NCBI RefSeq assembly: GCF_030247195.1
Contig: NC_080671.1
Location: forward strand, 96,955,845-97,019,844
Direction of reading: 5' to 3'
DNA length: 64,000 nt
DNA from: Topomyia yanbarensis
Taxonomy: Eukaryota > Arthropoda > Insecta > Diptera > Culicidae
The stretch's first letter is position 1. Each line of letters starts with the position of its first letter. Positions 1 to 11,100 of this stretch are shown here, piece after piece. The translations under genes and the position numbers were made by a program. Below the pieces are notes generated by a model. That model was not told where the DNA came from. It worked only from the letters and a program-made list of their open reading frames with translations, and did no database searches.

Positions 1-660
1 TAAGTATTTAGAAGATATTCCAGTAGTTTTTAGTTAGTTTCTCATCTCGTAGTAGCGCAATTATAGGTAAATGTTAGTTTAGAGCACAAAATCTCGTACG
101 GGCAGTACCCTGCTAGTTATATAATTGTAAATATATGTATATATCCCAATATACCTATATGTTTTAAAGTTTTACCTAGCTAATAGTGTCACTCCAATAG
201 ATTTAATTTCACTGATATTTAGGAAGATTTTTTTTCATTTTAAACTCTAAACTTCTATCTCAAAGGATAATGAACCTCACACGGTGTTGAACTTAGACTT
301 TTTGCTTACTCACCCTCGGTGACAGGAGCCTTATACTGTCAAATTTCTTGCCCAGTGGTATTTTCTCCTCCGCTTGAAATCTGTACTCGGTTTTGACCAA
401 GATGTGCTACAGGTAGGTGAGCACTAATCGGAGGGGTCCGATAGCAGTGCGGCTGAACCTAAGTAAGTTAGTTTTTGATTTGAGAGAGATAATGCGCGAA
501 TTTTTGTTGTAAATAATAGTACGGTGAAAGTAGGTACATTCCTTGCAAATATCGTCCTGGAGAAAATGTTCATGTGTTTTAAGTGCTTGCATAGAACACG
601 GAACGTTTGTTATTCACAAAATTTAGATAAAAAATCATCCCAAACGACTTACTTGGAGTT
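1..660. other. Unassigned AT-rich DNA
   Basis: I see no gene, RNA gene or clear repeat boundary here. The short open frames have no recognisable domain and no coding-like composition. Confidence 0.5.
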
Positions 661-706
661 TCCGATCACAATTTACGGCAGAGGTTAGAAGCGGAAACCC
701 TAACTT

Positions 707-812
707 CCAATTTCTTCACTTGGATGAAAACCGGTTTTCGTCTAATTGGTCACCAGCAACCCGAAAACTGGTTTTCAGCGAAAACCGGTTTTCATCCAGT
801 GAAGAAATTGGG
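707..812. repeat. Short hairpin repeat (MITE-like)
   Basis: Two ~34-bp arms at 707-740 and 779-812 are near-perfect inverted repeats. Each contains the self-complementary core GAAAACCGGTTTTC, next to CAATTTCTTCACTTGGATG and its complement. A spacer of about 38 bp separates them. The structure is that of a small hairpin MITE; no target duplication was found. About 290 bp after it (813-1093) shows nothing. Confidence 0.6.
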
Positions 813-1101
813 TGTAAGTGTATTCTACTTCATTGCGGATGTTTTTGACACTACTCACCCACGTATTTCGGATTCTGCTCGTCAGTAGCTGCATATAGTT
901 CTTTTACGGTTTTTGAATTAAAATAAATACTCGCAGTTGTTGGGACAATATTCTGTTCAAGGGTCCTGTCGAATAGATACCATTTCTTTCCGCGGCCAGG
1001 CAGATTCTTCGACAAATTAAAATTAGTTTTATCTGGACCAGTTGTAAACCAAAAGTGAAATTGAAAATTCCATATTTTAATCTGAATCATAGGTATCGAT
1101 A

Positions 1102-1633
1102 GCTTCCCGGGACATCACTCGGGACATGTGGCTTTAGGCGTTCACATATGTCGTGTGAACTGTTTGTGTCTTTTTTGTGTCTAACTAGTGCTAATTTGGG
1201 TACTAGTTTTAGATACATCGTCTAACTAGACACCCAGATGGTGCTAGTTACTGACGAGATGAATTCGAAACACAAAAAAGCAACACTTAATTTAAGTTAG
1301 GTCTTGTGCCATTAACGCACAAAGCGGGTTAGTGCAATTTTTCCCTTTTGGGAATTTATTGCATACTACCAGGCGTTTGGTTCTTAAACCAAAAGACAAG
1401 AGTTCGTCTTCGCTTTCTCGTCAGCAAACCAGAGCTATATTTGCTTCCCGGGACATCACTCGGGACATGTGGCTTTAGGCGTTCACATATGTCGTGTGAA
1501 CTGTTTGGAATTTTTTGTGTCTAACTAGTGCTAATTTGGGTACTAGTTTTAGATACATCGTCTAACTAGACACCCAGATGGTGCTAGTTACTGACGAGAT
1601 GAATTCGAAACACAAAAAAAGCAAAACTTAATT
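1102..1633. mobile_element. Tandem dimer of a ~190-bp MITE-like unit, TATCGATA-flanked
   Basis: A unit beginning GCTTCCCGGGACATCACTC occurs twice in direct orientation, at about 1102-1297 and 1443-1633, separated by ~145 bp of unrelated DNA. The two copies are nearly identical. The whole block is bounded by TATCGATA at 1094-1101 and 1634-1641, which could be an 8-bp target duplication although this octamer is also palindromic. The distal part of each unit (TTTGTGTCTAACTAG near one side, GAATTCGAAACACAAAAAA near the other) resembles the ends of the palindromic element at 3569-3758. An LTR-internal-LTR reading is less likely because the repeats do not begin TG and end CA. Confidence 0.55.
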
Positions 1634-1641
1634 TATCGATA

Positions 1642-2437
1642 GTAGTTACTCATAACTCGTCTATTGAAAAGTGGTGACAAAAAATCCATTTTCATTGAAG
1701 AGTGTTATTCAGAAAACTAATAAATACCCTGAACCAGTATTTTTATTTACACCCTGTACGACAGATACGCCTTATAATGCATATTTATTAGTTCAAATAT
1801 CGTAAAAAGCCGACAAACTTGTTGCAGCTGTTGTGATATACCGATTTGAATATATGTGAGCAGTGCATTCTTCTACATTGATTCTTCTATTCTTCTACAT
1901 TGATTCATACAACTCAAACAACAGACACACTTGGTCTCTGAGGTGGGCTAATGCCACATCCCGCCTAAGGCTCGTTCCACAAAACGAACACGTGCGGTCG
2001 TTTTCCGGTGAAACGCCAATCAATGGTTGTAGGACCAGTCATTCATTAGAGCCATCCTTAATTTATCTCATTTAGAGCATGTGCATGTCCATCACACGGT
2101 CAATCAAAACAATGTATCTCTGTTTGCAAACAGACGCCGTTTACCTGAACTAAATTGAAAGAAATCTTCCATAGAAATCAAAACCGAGAAATCGCTGACA
2201 AAAAACTATCCGATCCCAAACCAAACCAAAAAAAAAAATCCACCCCCACTGGGAGGATGCGTGTTTTCGATATTTCACGCTAGCAGTCAAACAGAATCAG
2301 CACGTCCAACGAAACCAGCAGCATTGCAATGAAAACAATTTTCTGCCCATTTCCTCCCTGTTTCTCAAACTATGACTTCTTCAAAGCAATGTGAATAAAT
2401 TAAAACATCTGTTCCGGAAGGTTAGCCCTCGAAAGGT
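1642..2437. other. Unassigned DNA
   Basis: No gene or bounded repeat is recognised. There is a short A-run near 2229-2239. Confidence 0.45.
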
Positions 2438-2944
2438 CTAAACTTGTCGCCAAAACGTCAGGGTGCTGCTGGCCCGGGGTTGGCGTGCTGCTGGTTTTCC
2501 GACGATGTGTCTTCTGCCCTCCAACGATGCCAGCGAACGTCGGGCTGCTGGCTGGTCTGGTTGACCAAAATGTCTTGGATTTTCTACGAAACTGGTAGGG
2601 AGATACCTATGCATAAAAATTGAATCTAGAGCTACCCAGCGACCGGTTGCAATGTTCACGATTGTGATTTGTGGGACCTGCAGGGACTTCTGGTTGTGCC
2701 TATCGGACTGGATCAGCATGGTGCTCGGACTTGTGTATGTTTTTCCTTCAATTATCTCCGTAAGATGAAAAAAGTGTGTTGATGCTGGCAGGAGCCTATT
2801 TTTCACGAGGCTCAATTTAGAACTAATACGGGTGACATCGTTGTTTCTCTGTTGATTTCTTCTGCTTGATAAGCGTATACGTTTTTCGGGCATTAGGTTG
2901 CCTATTGTCTGCGGGAAAAGGTGGTAGAATGGGCAGCTGAACAA
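2438..2944 (-). CDS. Unassigned 168-codon open frame
   Basis: This is the longest open frame in the first 6 kb. The predicted protein is basic, rich in Arg, Gln, Pro and Ser, with an alanine/arginine-rich C-terminal third (around residues 125-165) encoded by a locally GC-rich stretch (2440-2600) that stands out from its AT-rich surroundings. No signal peptide, membrane segment or known motif is visible. It could be a remnant of a retroelement ORF or a host exon, or simply chance. No neighbouring gene gives context and no splice-site pattern is convincing. I do not recognise it. Confidence 0.2.
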   Translation of the reverse strand: MFSCPFYHLFPQTIGNLMPEKRIRLSSRRNQQRNNDVTRISSKLSLVKNRLLPASTHFFHLTEIIEGKTYTSPSTMLIQSDRHNQKSLQVPQITIVNIATGRWVALDSIFMHRYLPTSFVENPRHFGQPDQPAARRSLASLEGRRHIVGKPAARQPRASSTLTFWRQV

Positions 2945-3204
2945 GAATCTAGATGTTTTCGTGGAGTAATGATTCGAATCGATTGAGTCACCATCAGATG
3001 TCCATTAGAAAGGAACAAATTCATAGGTTTTTTGTGGAATAATGTTCAAAGGAATGATAATGGGTTCCACGAACCGAATGTTTCTTTGCTGTGTTCTTGT
3101 TTACTCACCACAAATTGAATGACGAGGAATTGAAATGGCGAAAGTTTAATTAAATAAACAATCCTAATATCGTTACGGAGAAGTAAGCAATTGATCCAGA
3201 TTTT

Positions 3205-3205
<1 letters not shown>

Positions 3206-3251
<46 letters not shown>
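3206..3251. repeat. (GA)n microsatellite
   Basis: An uninterrupted dinucleotide array of about 23 GA units. On the minus strand it reads as a Ser-Leu run in an otherwise meaningless open frame, which should not be taken as a protein. Confidence 0.95.
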
Positions 3252-3256
<5 letters not shown>

Positions 3257-3568
3257 AAGGCAACCACGAGATTTCTGAAAAACTGACTATTTAAATTTAG
3301 TTCTGCCAATTATCACGTGCTCGTTCCGTGCTGACTTTCCGTATGCAGCTATAGAGTAATCTTAACAATCTAGTAGTTCGAAAACTGTCAATGTCGGCTA
3401 TGCCAGATTTCATTGATAGATGGAATAATACGAGTAGTCTCAGTTTTGGTCTTATGCTATATTTCTCCCCAAGGAGAAAAATTTGTATGAAAGCAAATTT
3501 TTCACCACTAAGGAGAAATTTGGATAAACCACTTTAAGGGCAAAAAAACTTACAACTGAATTGGTTAT

Positions 3569-3758
3569 GGAATTTGTGTTTCGACATTGTCTCATTAGAA
3601 TCTGACACGAACTTAGTGCCCAGACTAAGCTAGCGCCGAAGTGATGCTAGCTCCCAAAACGGAGACACGGTTTTTGTTCCTGAACAATCTGATGCAAGCT
3701 TAGTCCTGGTACTGAGTTAGTATCCGATTCTGATGAGACGAAGTCGAAATGCAAATTA
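3569..3758. mobile_element. Palindromic MITE
   Basis: The two ends are inverted copies: AATTTGTGTTTCGAC... on the left, GTCGAAATGCAAATT on the right, with about 60 bp of imperfect pairing on each side (CTCATTAGAATC pairs with GATTCTGATGAG). No coding capacity. A related half-element lies at about 16640-16735, and the dimer at 1102-1633 shares its outer motif, so this is a dispersed family. Confidence 0.65.
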
Positions 3759-4463
3759 CATATCTAATTTAATCCTTTTGGTACTTACTTTGGCTTTCAT
3801 TTTCAATCCGACTTACGAACAACAAATTTATTGTGTGAATGGAAACGGCTCGCTTATCCTGACTTTTTATGACTTACCCTCACTAAGTTGAACTTGTCTA
3901 AAGATGCGGTTTTTGTTAATTTTGGAAAATTGAGCAGAATGAACGCATCACTCGGGAAAATTTAACCAATTTTCATTCAATTCCGAAGTACGAATGCAGA
4001 AATTAGTGCTAGTGCTAGTGTTTAAAACATCAACAGAACGCTAAAGCCTTGTAAAAATTGTAAATGCAAGTTAACTGAAGATTTGTCATTGCGGTGATTC
4101 AACCGTGACAGATATCTCCAAGTTCGTCCTGATAACCTCAGAACAGTGCTATGTTGGCTAAAGTAATCAAATGACATCACTGGTTCGATAAATATTTTTT
4201 TTATCCCGAATAGAAATATACAACAACAAAGCCATTTTTTCACGGTAACCGTACAATAATTTTACAATATTTATTTATTAAGGTTTTAGCTTCGAGAGAT
4301 ATTCGCCTTTTTAAAAATAATATACATTTTAAAGACAGAATTTCATTTACAATTTAATAAAGATAAAAAATAAATAATCGTATATTATTTTTGTTGGCTA
4401 TCCTGGGCACACTGCTTTCCGCCTCTTGTGTTAATTTACTTTCTTGGCGGTGAGCAATAGGTA
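3759..4463. other. Unassigned DNA
   Basis: No gene or bounded repeat recognised. Open frames here are short and featureless. Confidence 0.45.
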
Positions 4464-4627
4464 TGTTCCAGTACATGGAAGTTACTCCCTGTTGCTCCGG
4501 AGCAAAAAATTCTTGCTCCTTTTCACTCCGGTTTGCCACCAGAAGAAGAAAAAAGAGAAGAAGATAGTACAGGAACGATTTTCTCCCTGTTTGCTCCGGA
4601 GTACTTCCAGTTTCTCCTGGTACTGGA
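4464..4627. mobile_element. Hairpin MITE with GGAGCAA subterminal motifs
   Basis: The ends GTTCCAGTACATGGAAGT and its diverged complement (ACTTCCAG...GTACTGGAAC) are inverted about a centre near 4545. Inside the ends, CTCCGGAGCAA is repeated on both sides. About 164 bp, non-coding. It lies within a minus-strand open frame, which is therefore partly made of MITE sequence. Confidence 0.55.
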
Positions 4628-4803
4628 ACAAACCTAATGTTTAGGTTTACTCTCTGTCGCTTGCTGATCATTCCATCAGCTTTCTCCCTCGAATGTGTTT
4701 GTGTTAATGTCGTCATCATTAGAGCTTTAATTTTCATTTTTACATGTTTGGTGCTTTTTGTGTGACTCTGGTATAGCCGTGTTCTTGCTTGTTTATTTCT
4801 TAC

Positions 4804-5010
4804 CTATTGGCTTGGGGTACCGTTGAATATTGTTTGTCCGGTATTTATATTTTGGACGGTTGTCTGTGGTGCAACAGCAGATGTTGAAGACTGTTTGATG
4901 GTGTTGGTTGTATTGGATGAATTTTCTTTATTTTTTTTCAGAGGCGACGCGTCGGTACGTTCAATCTGTTCATTGAACAGGTTTCCAAAATCGGACGACC
5001 CGAAACCCAT
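4804..5010 (-). CDS. Unassigned 68-codon open frame, low complexity
   Basis: A short frame starting MGFGSSDFGNLFNEQ and then rich in Ser, Thr, Asn and Gln. It has a plausible start but no motif; the composition is like the disordered N-terminus of many retroelement gag/ORF1 proteins, which is only a resemblance. A further short frame lies downstream on the same strand (4737 down to 4354) but runs into the hairpin MITE. No function is proposed. The next 380 bp (5011-5389) hold nothing I recognise. Confidence 0.15.
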   Translation of the reverse strand: MGFGSSDFGNLFNEQIERTDASPLKKNKENSSNTTNTIKQSSTSAVAPQTTVQNINTGQTIFNGTPSQ

Positions 5011-5389
5011 TACGACAGTAGCACGATAACTATTTTAAAAGAAAGTAATAATCTCCGAACCTCGAAGTTTGACAATTTGATCCGAACGATAAACCAACTC
5101 GACGTCTCCAGCGAGTAGAATTCAGAAATTTTCTGCTTTCCCATGACCGGTTCAACCAAAAACTTGCACGCATCTTTTACTCTCACCGCATGCTCTGGAT
5201 GGAACCAGCTTGATGAGCGATCGCTGGAATAACAGGGTGAGTGTCAAGGACGACTGCTTTTTCTATTCCCTTTTGCACCGGTTCAAATCAAATATTGAAC
5301 CAGCGTGCATTGCTGGGCGTTGGAGCTATGTGCAAAACGAGAGCGCTTTATAGAGTTCTATGCAAATGATTTCACTCACACTACTTGGG

Positions 5390-5665
5390 AGTTTGTTTTC
5401 CTCCAGCATAAACCTGTCCGTCAATTTAAACGTTTGAAATCGCTTGCCTAAAGTATTTATAATGGTGTTTAAATGCTCTGTGTCACTGTGAAACTTATTC
5501 CGGAGACTTCAATACCGGTTGGGTTCGATCCACCATGCAAATAATCTGACCGAAAAGCTTTTTTTTCGATTTGTTTTCCTCCAGCTATCAGAAATTATGA
5601 CAGGTGGAGGAAAACAAATCGTTGAACACACTAATACAGTTACAGATTGTCAAGTACTCTATAAT
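5390..5665 (+). repeat. Dispersed repeat, copy 1 (inverted copy at 34795-35075)
   Basis: This stretch matches the reverse complement of 34795-35075 over most of its length, including the shared GACAATCTGTAACT motif (as AGTTACAGATTGTC here) and ATTTATAATGGTGTTTAAATG. It contains a hairpin at about 5569-5623 in which CGATTTGTTTTCCTCCA pairs with TGGAGGAAAACAAATCG; the other copy keeps the same hairpin. No coding capacity is evident. Confidence 0.65.
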
Positions 5666-6162
5666 TTTCAAATACATTGCGTGTGCGTCATACGTTCACA
5701 CGCTTGTTTTCTTGGGTAGCCTAACAAAATGTTTCTCTCCTTGGGAGGGACATACTTGTAAGCGCGTATGTATTTGGTTGGTTCAACGACAATAATGAAC
5801 CATCTACTTTTGCTTGAAAGAAACTGTTTGTTGTTTTCATTTGCATGCTGAAAATATGTCTACTGAAAGTGTAAAATAGACAAATTCAAATCAGGAGATG
5901 TTCTAATCATGAGTGTTAGATATTGAATGCAGTTTTCCTATGATATTTTGCGAGGAAAAAAAGTTTTCTGGATTTAATAATTTGCATTTGGAAAATTCCA
6001 ATTGCTATCCCATTTGAAAGATGTAATATATTTTTTGCTCTTGTTCTACGGTAAATTAAACATCATATGATCAGAAACGTCTCATGGAATTGAATTAGTG
6101 ACGTTTCTGATCCGTTGCTTATTTCGTGACATTTTGAGGGCCCTCGTGATATATTGAACAGG
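5666..6162. other. Unassigned DNA
   Basis: Nothing recognised. Confidence 0.4.
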
Positions 6163-6742
6163 TTAACGGTGGAACCACGCGTCGCCTCTGGTTGTTTTGG
6201 TGCATGGCTTACCGTAGTGTGCCATCTGGTTACAGAAGCGACACGTGAGTGCCTGCCAAGGATATGTGCGTAAGATTCTTTTTGTGTAGTTCACACCTTG
6301 AGATGATTTGCCCTCAAAAATCAAGTAAGATGATATAAGAAGGTTCAGCCGCATTCATACCACCCGAACATCGTTGAGAATGCTAGGAAAAAAGTTTCTT
6401 CAAGCTTTGTTAGTGACGGATTCCACTTCTCCATACTTCGACATAATATAATCCTTGCTAGTACGAGATGACAAATCATGTAGGCAAATTTCTGTCAGAT
6501 CAAGGTCCACACGTTTTGACGTTTTCATATTCGACGTCGTGTTGAATGTTGTTCTTCGCTACGAAACTTTCTGCCTCCGCTAAGGTGTTAAACGTTATTA
6601 GTACTATTTGTCTCGCATGATGTAGCTGTATGTTAATCAACTGTTCCACCTCGTGTGCTGTAGGACTGAGACGGGTCTGTGATAAGTCAATTGCCATTAG
6701 ATTCTTGTGTAATGGTCGAAGTTTATTTAATGGTTCACTCAT
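6163..6742 (-). pseudogene. Non-LTR retrotransposon ORF1 (nucleic-acid-binding) relic A
   Basis: Read on the minus strand, three consecutive frames rebuild an ORF1-like protein of mosquito non-LTR retrotransposons. 6742-6506 gives a segment with LHHARQIVLITFNTLAEAES and a VEYENVKT tail; a frameshift near 6506 then leads into ICLHDLSS and SKYGEVESVT, a stop, RNFFPSILNDVRVV, another stop, and finally SSYLIFEGK followed by a zinc-knuckle-like CRFCNQMAHYGKPC. The order of these blocks is the same in the relics at 40668-41003 and 50345-50899, which supports the reading. Such proteins bind the element's RNA. The copy is dead (at least one frameshift and two stops), and no matching RT segment is seen next to it. 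The following 350 bp upstream (6743-7093) show nothing. Confidence 0.65.
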
Positions 6743-7109
6743 TTCACTAGCAGTTGGGGATAACGAAACTTTGCTTTGTTACACGCACACGTTAGAGCGA
6801 CGCTGCGCGGTGCGGTTACTATTTTTTGCTTGTATGTTGTTCGTAAGCGGTCGGCTTTTCGACTTCTGATCCGTACGAGATGAGGAAGTAGACTGAATTT
6901 TACAATAATTTATAATAAAGTCTAATGTTACGCACAAAACAAAAACAATAAATTTTAAAGTTTTTATAATAAATTTCAAAGTAAAATCAAATTCTACATT
7001 AGAAAAGAGGGTGATTATATGTCCCAACATAAAAAAATCGATTTCTTTCCATAAATTTTTTTCTCGATAACATGGGAAATTTAATGTGAATTCACTGTGT
7101 CATTTTTTC

Positions 7110-7400
7110 CGTTTTTATTTCGACTATGTTAGTCACATTTTCTTTTTTGCATTTTAACGACATTCAATTAGCTAGAGATTACTGGCTAGGGAAAGTTATG
7201 AAAATTAGAGCCATAGTACTCAAGTGACAGCAAGGAGTCACGGTAAAGATGGAAACGTCTATCGATACCAGGACACATGTTAGTGAACTCGTTGATTCGT
7301 AGTTATACTGCCTAAGCACGACCCTCATTAGCAGAAGACAAAGATTAAGCCCGTACGATATTAAGCCTGTTCTAATGACTTCTAGTTTTCCGATCTGTTA
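7110..7400 (-). mobile_element. 5'-truncated retroposon 3' end, 16-bp target duplication
   Basis: The block is flanked by the 16-bp direct repeat ACTGTGTCATTTTTTC (7094-7109 and 7401-7416). On the minus strand it ends GTCGAAATAAAAACG, an A-rich 3' terminus, so the sense strand is minus. A second copy with a different flanking duplication lies at 49819-50141, where the 5' half is inverted. Long and variable target duplications and an A-rich tail indicate target-primed reverse transcription (LINE 3' end or LINE-mobilised SINE). No ORF. Confidence 0.7.
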
Positions 7401-7416
7401 ACTGTGTCATTTTTTC

Positions 7417-8012
7417 GCTAAACAGTAAAATTAACTGTTACATGAAGTTTTATTGTAAAAGCTACTGTCAGAACTCTACGTCGAACAATGTTGAAACAGT
7501 AATAACCATAATATCTATTGTTTTATGATTGTTTGTAGAGTAAATTTTTATTGTAAATTTCTTACCGAGTTGCTGCTTCTACATACCCGCCCACAAAGTT
7601 GTAATCGACGGTGTGGGTCACCGATTCGTGTTTTTCTTGCGTGGATCTACTGAAGCACGCGGTTGGCTGTTTTAAGGTACCTTTGCTGCAGTGAGCGAAG
7701 ATTATGAAATCGCACAGAAGGGGCCATAATTTGAAAGACCTTCAAAATCATATCGGGTGAGCCTTGGTAAGACTTGCCTAATTATGTCTTGTTCGACAAG
7801 TTTAGTCTACTTCGGATATTTGTACACCGTGTCATGCATTGCACTAAATAGAAACCATACACACATACATAATCGTAGCAAAAGAGGCCCGGTGTGCGCA
7901 GAGAATCTGATCTTTTGTCAAATATTAAGGGGTTACACCATAGTAGAATTATGAAAAAATAGATTTTTATTGGTGTAAAATGTGTTTTAGTTAGAGTCTT
8001 GAAAATAATATA
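7417..8012. other. Unassigned DNA
   Basis: Nothing recognised until CACTCAGAAAAA at 8013, which resembles the start of the MITE at 25598-26088 and may be the edge of an element into which the LINE inserted. Confidence 0.4.
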
Positions 8013-8022
8013 CACTCAGAAA

Positions 8023-8035
8023 AATTAAGCATATT
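8023..8035. repeat. LINE target-site duplication, 3' side
   Basis: AATTAAGCATATT, identical to 15139-15151 on the other side of the LINE. It abuts the (TGAT)n tail. Confidence 0.85.
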
Positions 8036-8139
8036 GATTGATTGATTGTTTTGTTTATTTTGGAGTGATTTTAAACTTTGAGTTCATTCATCACTCCTGA
8101 CTTTTTTACATTTCGTATTCGTGCATCGTTAATATTAGT

Positions 8140-11100
8140 TTAAATTTGGTTGTAAAGTTGTGCATCTTTGAGAAAGCATATTAGCTTTTCTTCCTTCACA
8201 GGATCGTTGCTCAACGCGTCTCGAATAGAGTCCCCGATCTGATACCGTTCCCGCAGTTCTTTGTATTCGGGGCATCTGGTGAGGAGGTGTTCCACAGTAA
8301 GTGCCACGTTGCAAGTTCGACAATCTGTACGGTTGCCTCCCTGAAATAAACCCTTATGAGTTAGCATCGTGTGACCGGTCCTGAGTCGGGAGAAAATTTG
8401 CTGTTCTTTTCTCGAGGCGCGATCATCCCATCTAGTGAGATTTCCTTTGATTTTTCGAAGGAATAAATTTCGTTCGATTCTCCATTTTGATTCTACTTCA
8501 GTTCGAATCCGCCTTTCGATGTCTTGCTTAATGTCCGTTCCCGGGACTTCGTTTGTAAGTAGTGTACTTCTTCTTCCGAGTGCTGCGAGCCTGTCTGCTT
8601 CGTGGTTGCCATTGATTCCGCAGTGCCCTGGGATCCAACAGAGTGTTGTTCTTTCATCGCAAATGTTTTCTATCGCCTGAATCCAGGGATGTTTCAGGGA
8701 GCCTTTCTCCAAAGCAGCTAACACGCTAGCAGAGTCGGTAAAAAGCACTATTGACTTCTTTGTGTTTGTAGTGTGTCGAGCCAGAGCCGTGTGCATGGCT
8801 GCCGCCTCGGCTGAAAAAATGGAACAAATGCCTGGTAATTTGTAGAAGATTCCCTGGTTGTTACCCGTGATACCGATTCCTACTGTCGTATCGCATTTGG
8901 ACCCATCTGTGTAGATAACTTCGTAGTTATTATATTTTCGGTTTAGGATTTCGTTAAATACAGCAGTCGCTTTCTGCGGTGGATCCCCAGCTTTTAGGCT
9001 TTTTTTAATATCCCAATCGATTATGGGTCCTTTGTGGTTCCATCGACGATCCCAGACAGTGTGGAGTCTAGCGATAGGAGGGCAGGCGATTGAGGAAAAA
9101 GCTTCGTAGATTTGTTCGGTGACAGCGGATGTTGGATCGTAGTTGCCGTCCGTTTTTTCAAGAAAGCTAACTGTTTTACGAATCGTTGATGAAGCTACCA
9201 TTGCATCGAAAGGTAGGACTCCTGCTTCGATACAACTGCTTAGTGCTGGAGTGCTCGGCAGTAGTCCAGAACAATTTCTGATCATTTTGTTGTATGTTGG
9301 TCCTAGAGCTGCCACCATGTCGTTGAATACTCTTGCAGTGATTTCAGTTCCGTATAGCAATTTGCTGGTGATCACGCTGTTTCCGACTTGTAGAAGTGAC
9401 TGTCTGTTCCCGTTATTATGTCTGCTGCTGATAGTTTTGATAAGGCGGCCCCTGGATTGCGCCTCCGCTTTTACCTTTGCAAAGTGGGGTTTGAAAGAGA
9501 GTTTTCGGTCGAATGTCACACCTATTATTTTCGCAGTCTTCCTGAATGGAACCGTCGTTCCGCCTACCGTAATTTTTTGCCGCCATGGATGATGCAGGTG
9601 TTTGCATATGTGTGTTGTCACGCTCTTTTCTGCGGCCATGCTGAATCCGACCTTATCAGCCCATTCCGTTACCTTTCTCATAGCTGTTTGGAGTTTCGTT
9701 TTCGTTCTACGAGCGTTCTGTCCCGAGGCCAACAGCACGATGTCGTCCGCGTAAATGAGTATGTAGATGCCCTTGGGAAGGTGTCGAAAAACGTCGTTGA
9801 TGCCGATGAGGAATAAGGTGACCGCGAGTACTGATCCTTGTGGCACTCCGTTTTCTTCCCTCTGCATTGAGGAGAGGGAACCTCCGACTGCCACTTGAAA
9901 CCATCTTTCGTTGATAAAACCTTGCACGAACTTGCACAATCTTCCAGTTAGCCCCCAGAGATTTAACTGCTTTAAGATGTTCTGCCTTTGAGATATCCAT
10001 CATTGCCAGGTCTGTATGGTCTCCTGCTTCAAGGGCGCGGTCGATGATATCCCCAAGAGCAATTAGATAAGACCCGGTCCCTCTGCCTTTTCTGAAAGCG
10101 AATTACCGCTGGTCAAGTAGTTCTCTTTCTTCAAGAATTGTAGTTAGTCTTCGATTGACCATTTTTTCAACGACTTTGCCTACGCAGTTGGTTAAACTGA
10201 TGGGTCTATATCCTGCTGGTAAGTCTCTGTTTTTCCCGGGTTTGGGAATTGGAACGACGATGCTGTATTTCCACTGGTCTGGATATATACCATCTGTCCA
10301 CACCTTGTTGATAGCCTTTAATAATGTTGCTTTGCCGGATGTTGGTAGATTCCTGATCATTGGATATCCGATATTATCGGGCCCTGCTGATTTTCCATTG
10401 GATTTGGCAATGGCATATAACAGCTCTTCCATTGAAAAGTTCCTGTTGTAGTCAGATAACTGGTTATCAGGTTCGTCGTTGAATTTTATGGACCGAGTTT
10501 CCTCCGTTGCTTTGATCCGCTTAAACTTTTCAGTGTAACCGCTCGTAGCCGACAGTTGAGCGAAATATTCGCCGAGGATATTTGCAGCTTCAACAGGATC
10601 GTCTGTTCTTGATCCGTCATTGTGTTGCAGTGTGTATCCGTGGTGTCGCCTTTTGCCAGCAATTGCGTCAATTCTTCGCCACATGTCTGGTACGGATGTT
10701 TTGCTGTCAATGCCATCCAGAAACTTCTCCCAGCTGGTTCTTTTCGCCTCTCGAATAACTTGCCGACATTCATTTCGCGCATCTCGGAACTTTTGCGCTC
10801 GTTCCTCACTGAGGGGATGATTGGATGGGGTTTTTCTTAACTTTCTGAGGGTTTTTCTCCTTTTTTTAACGGCGTCGCTAACCGTAGGACTCCACCAGTG
10901 GACAGCTTTTTTGCCCGGTTTGCTTGAGGTTGTTGGTATGCTTGCCATTGCCGCTGAGATCATTGTGTCACATAGCTGCGCGAGTGATAAGGGTGTTTCT
11001 GGATCAATATTCTGTTCGATGTAATCAGCGTACTTCTTCCAATCGGCTTCGTCAAATTTCCATCTCTGCCTTCTGGTTGTCATAGGCGGTTCATCATTTG

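Noticed and set aside
1102..1633. Small LTR retrotransposon
   Set aside because: The direct repeats do not start TG or end CA, and there is no primer-binding site or polypurine tract in the 145-bp interior.
3046..3309. Open frame with a long Ser-Leu run
   Set aside because: The run is the (GA)n microsatellite read on the minus strand; the remainder has no coding features.
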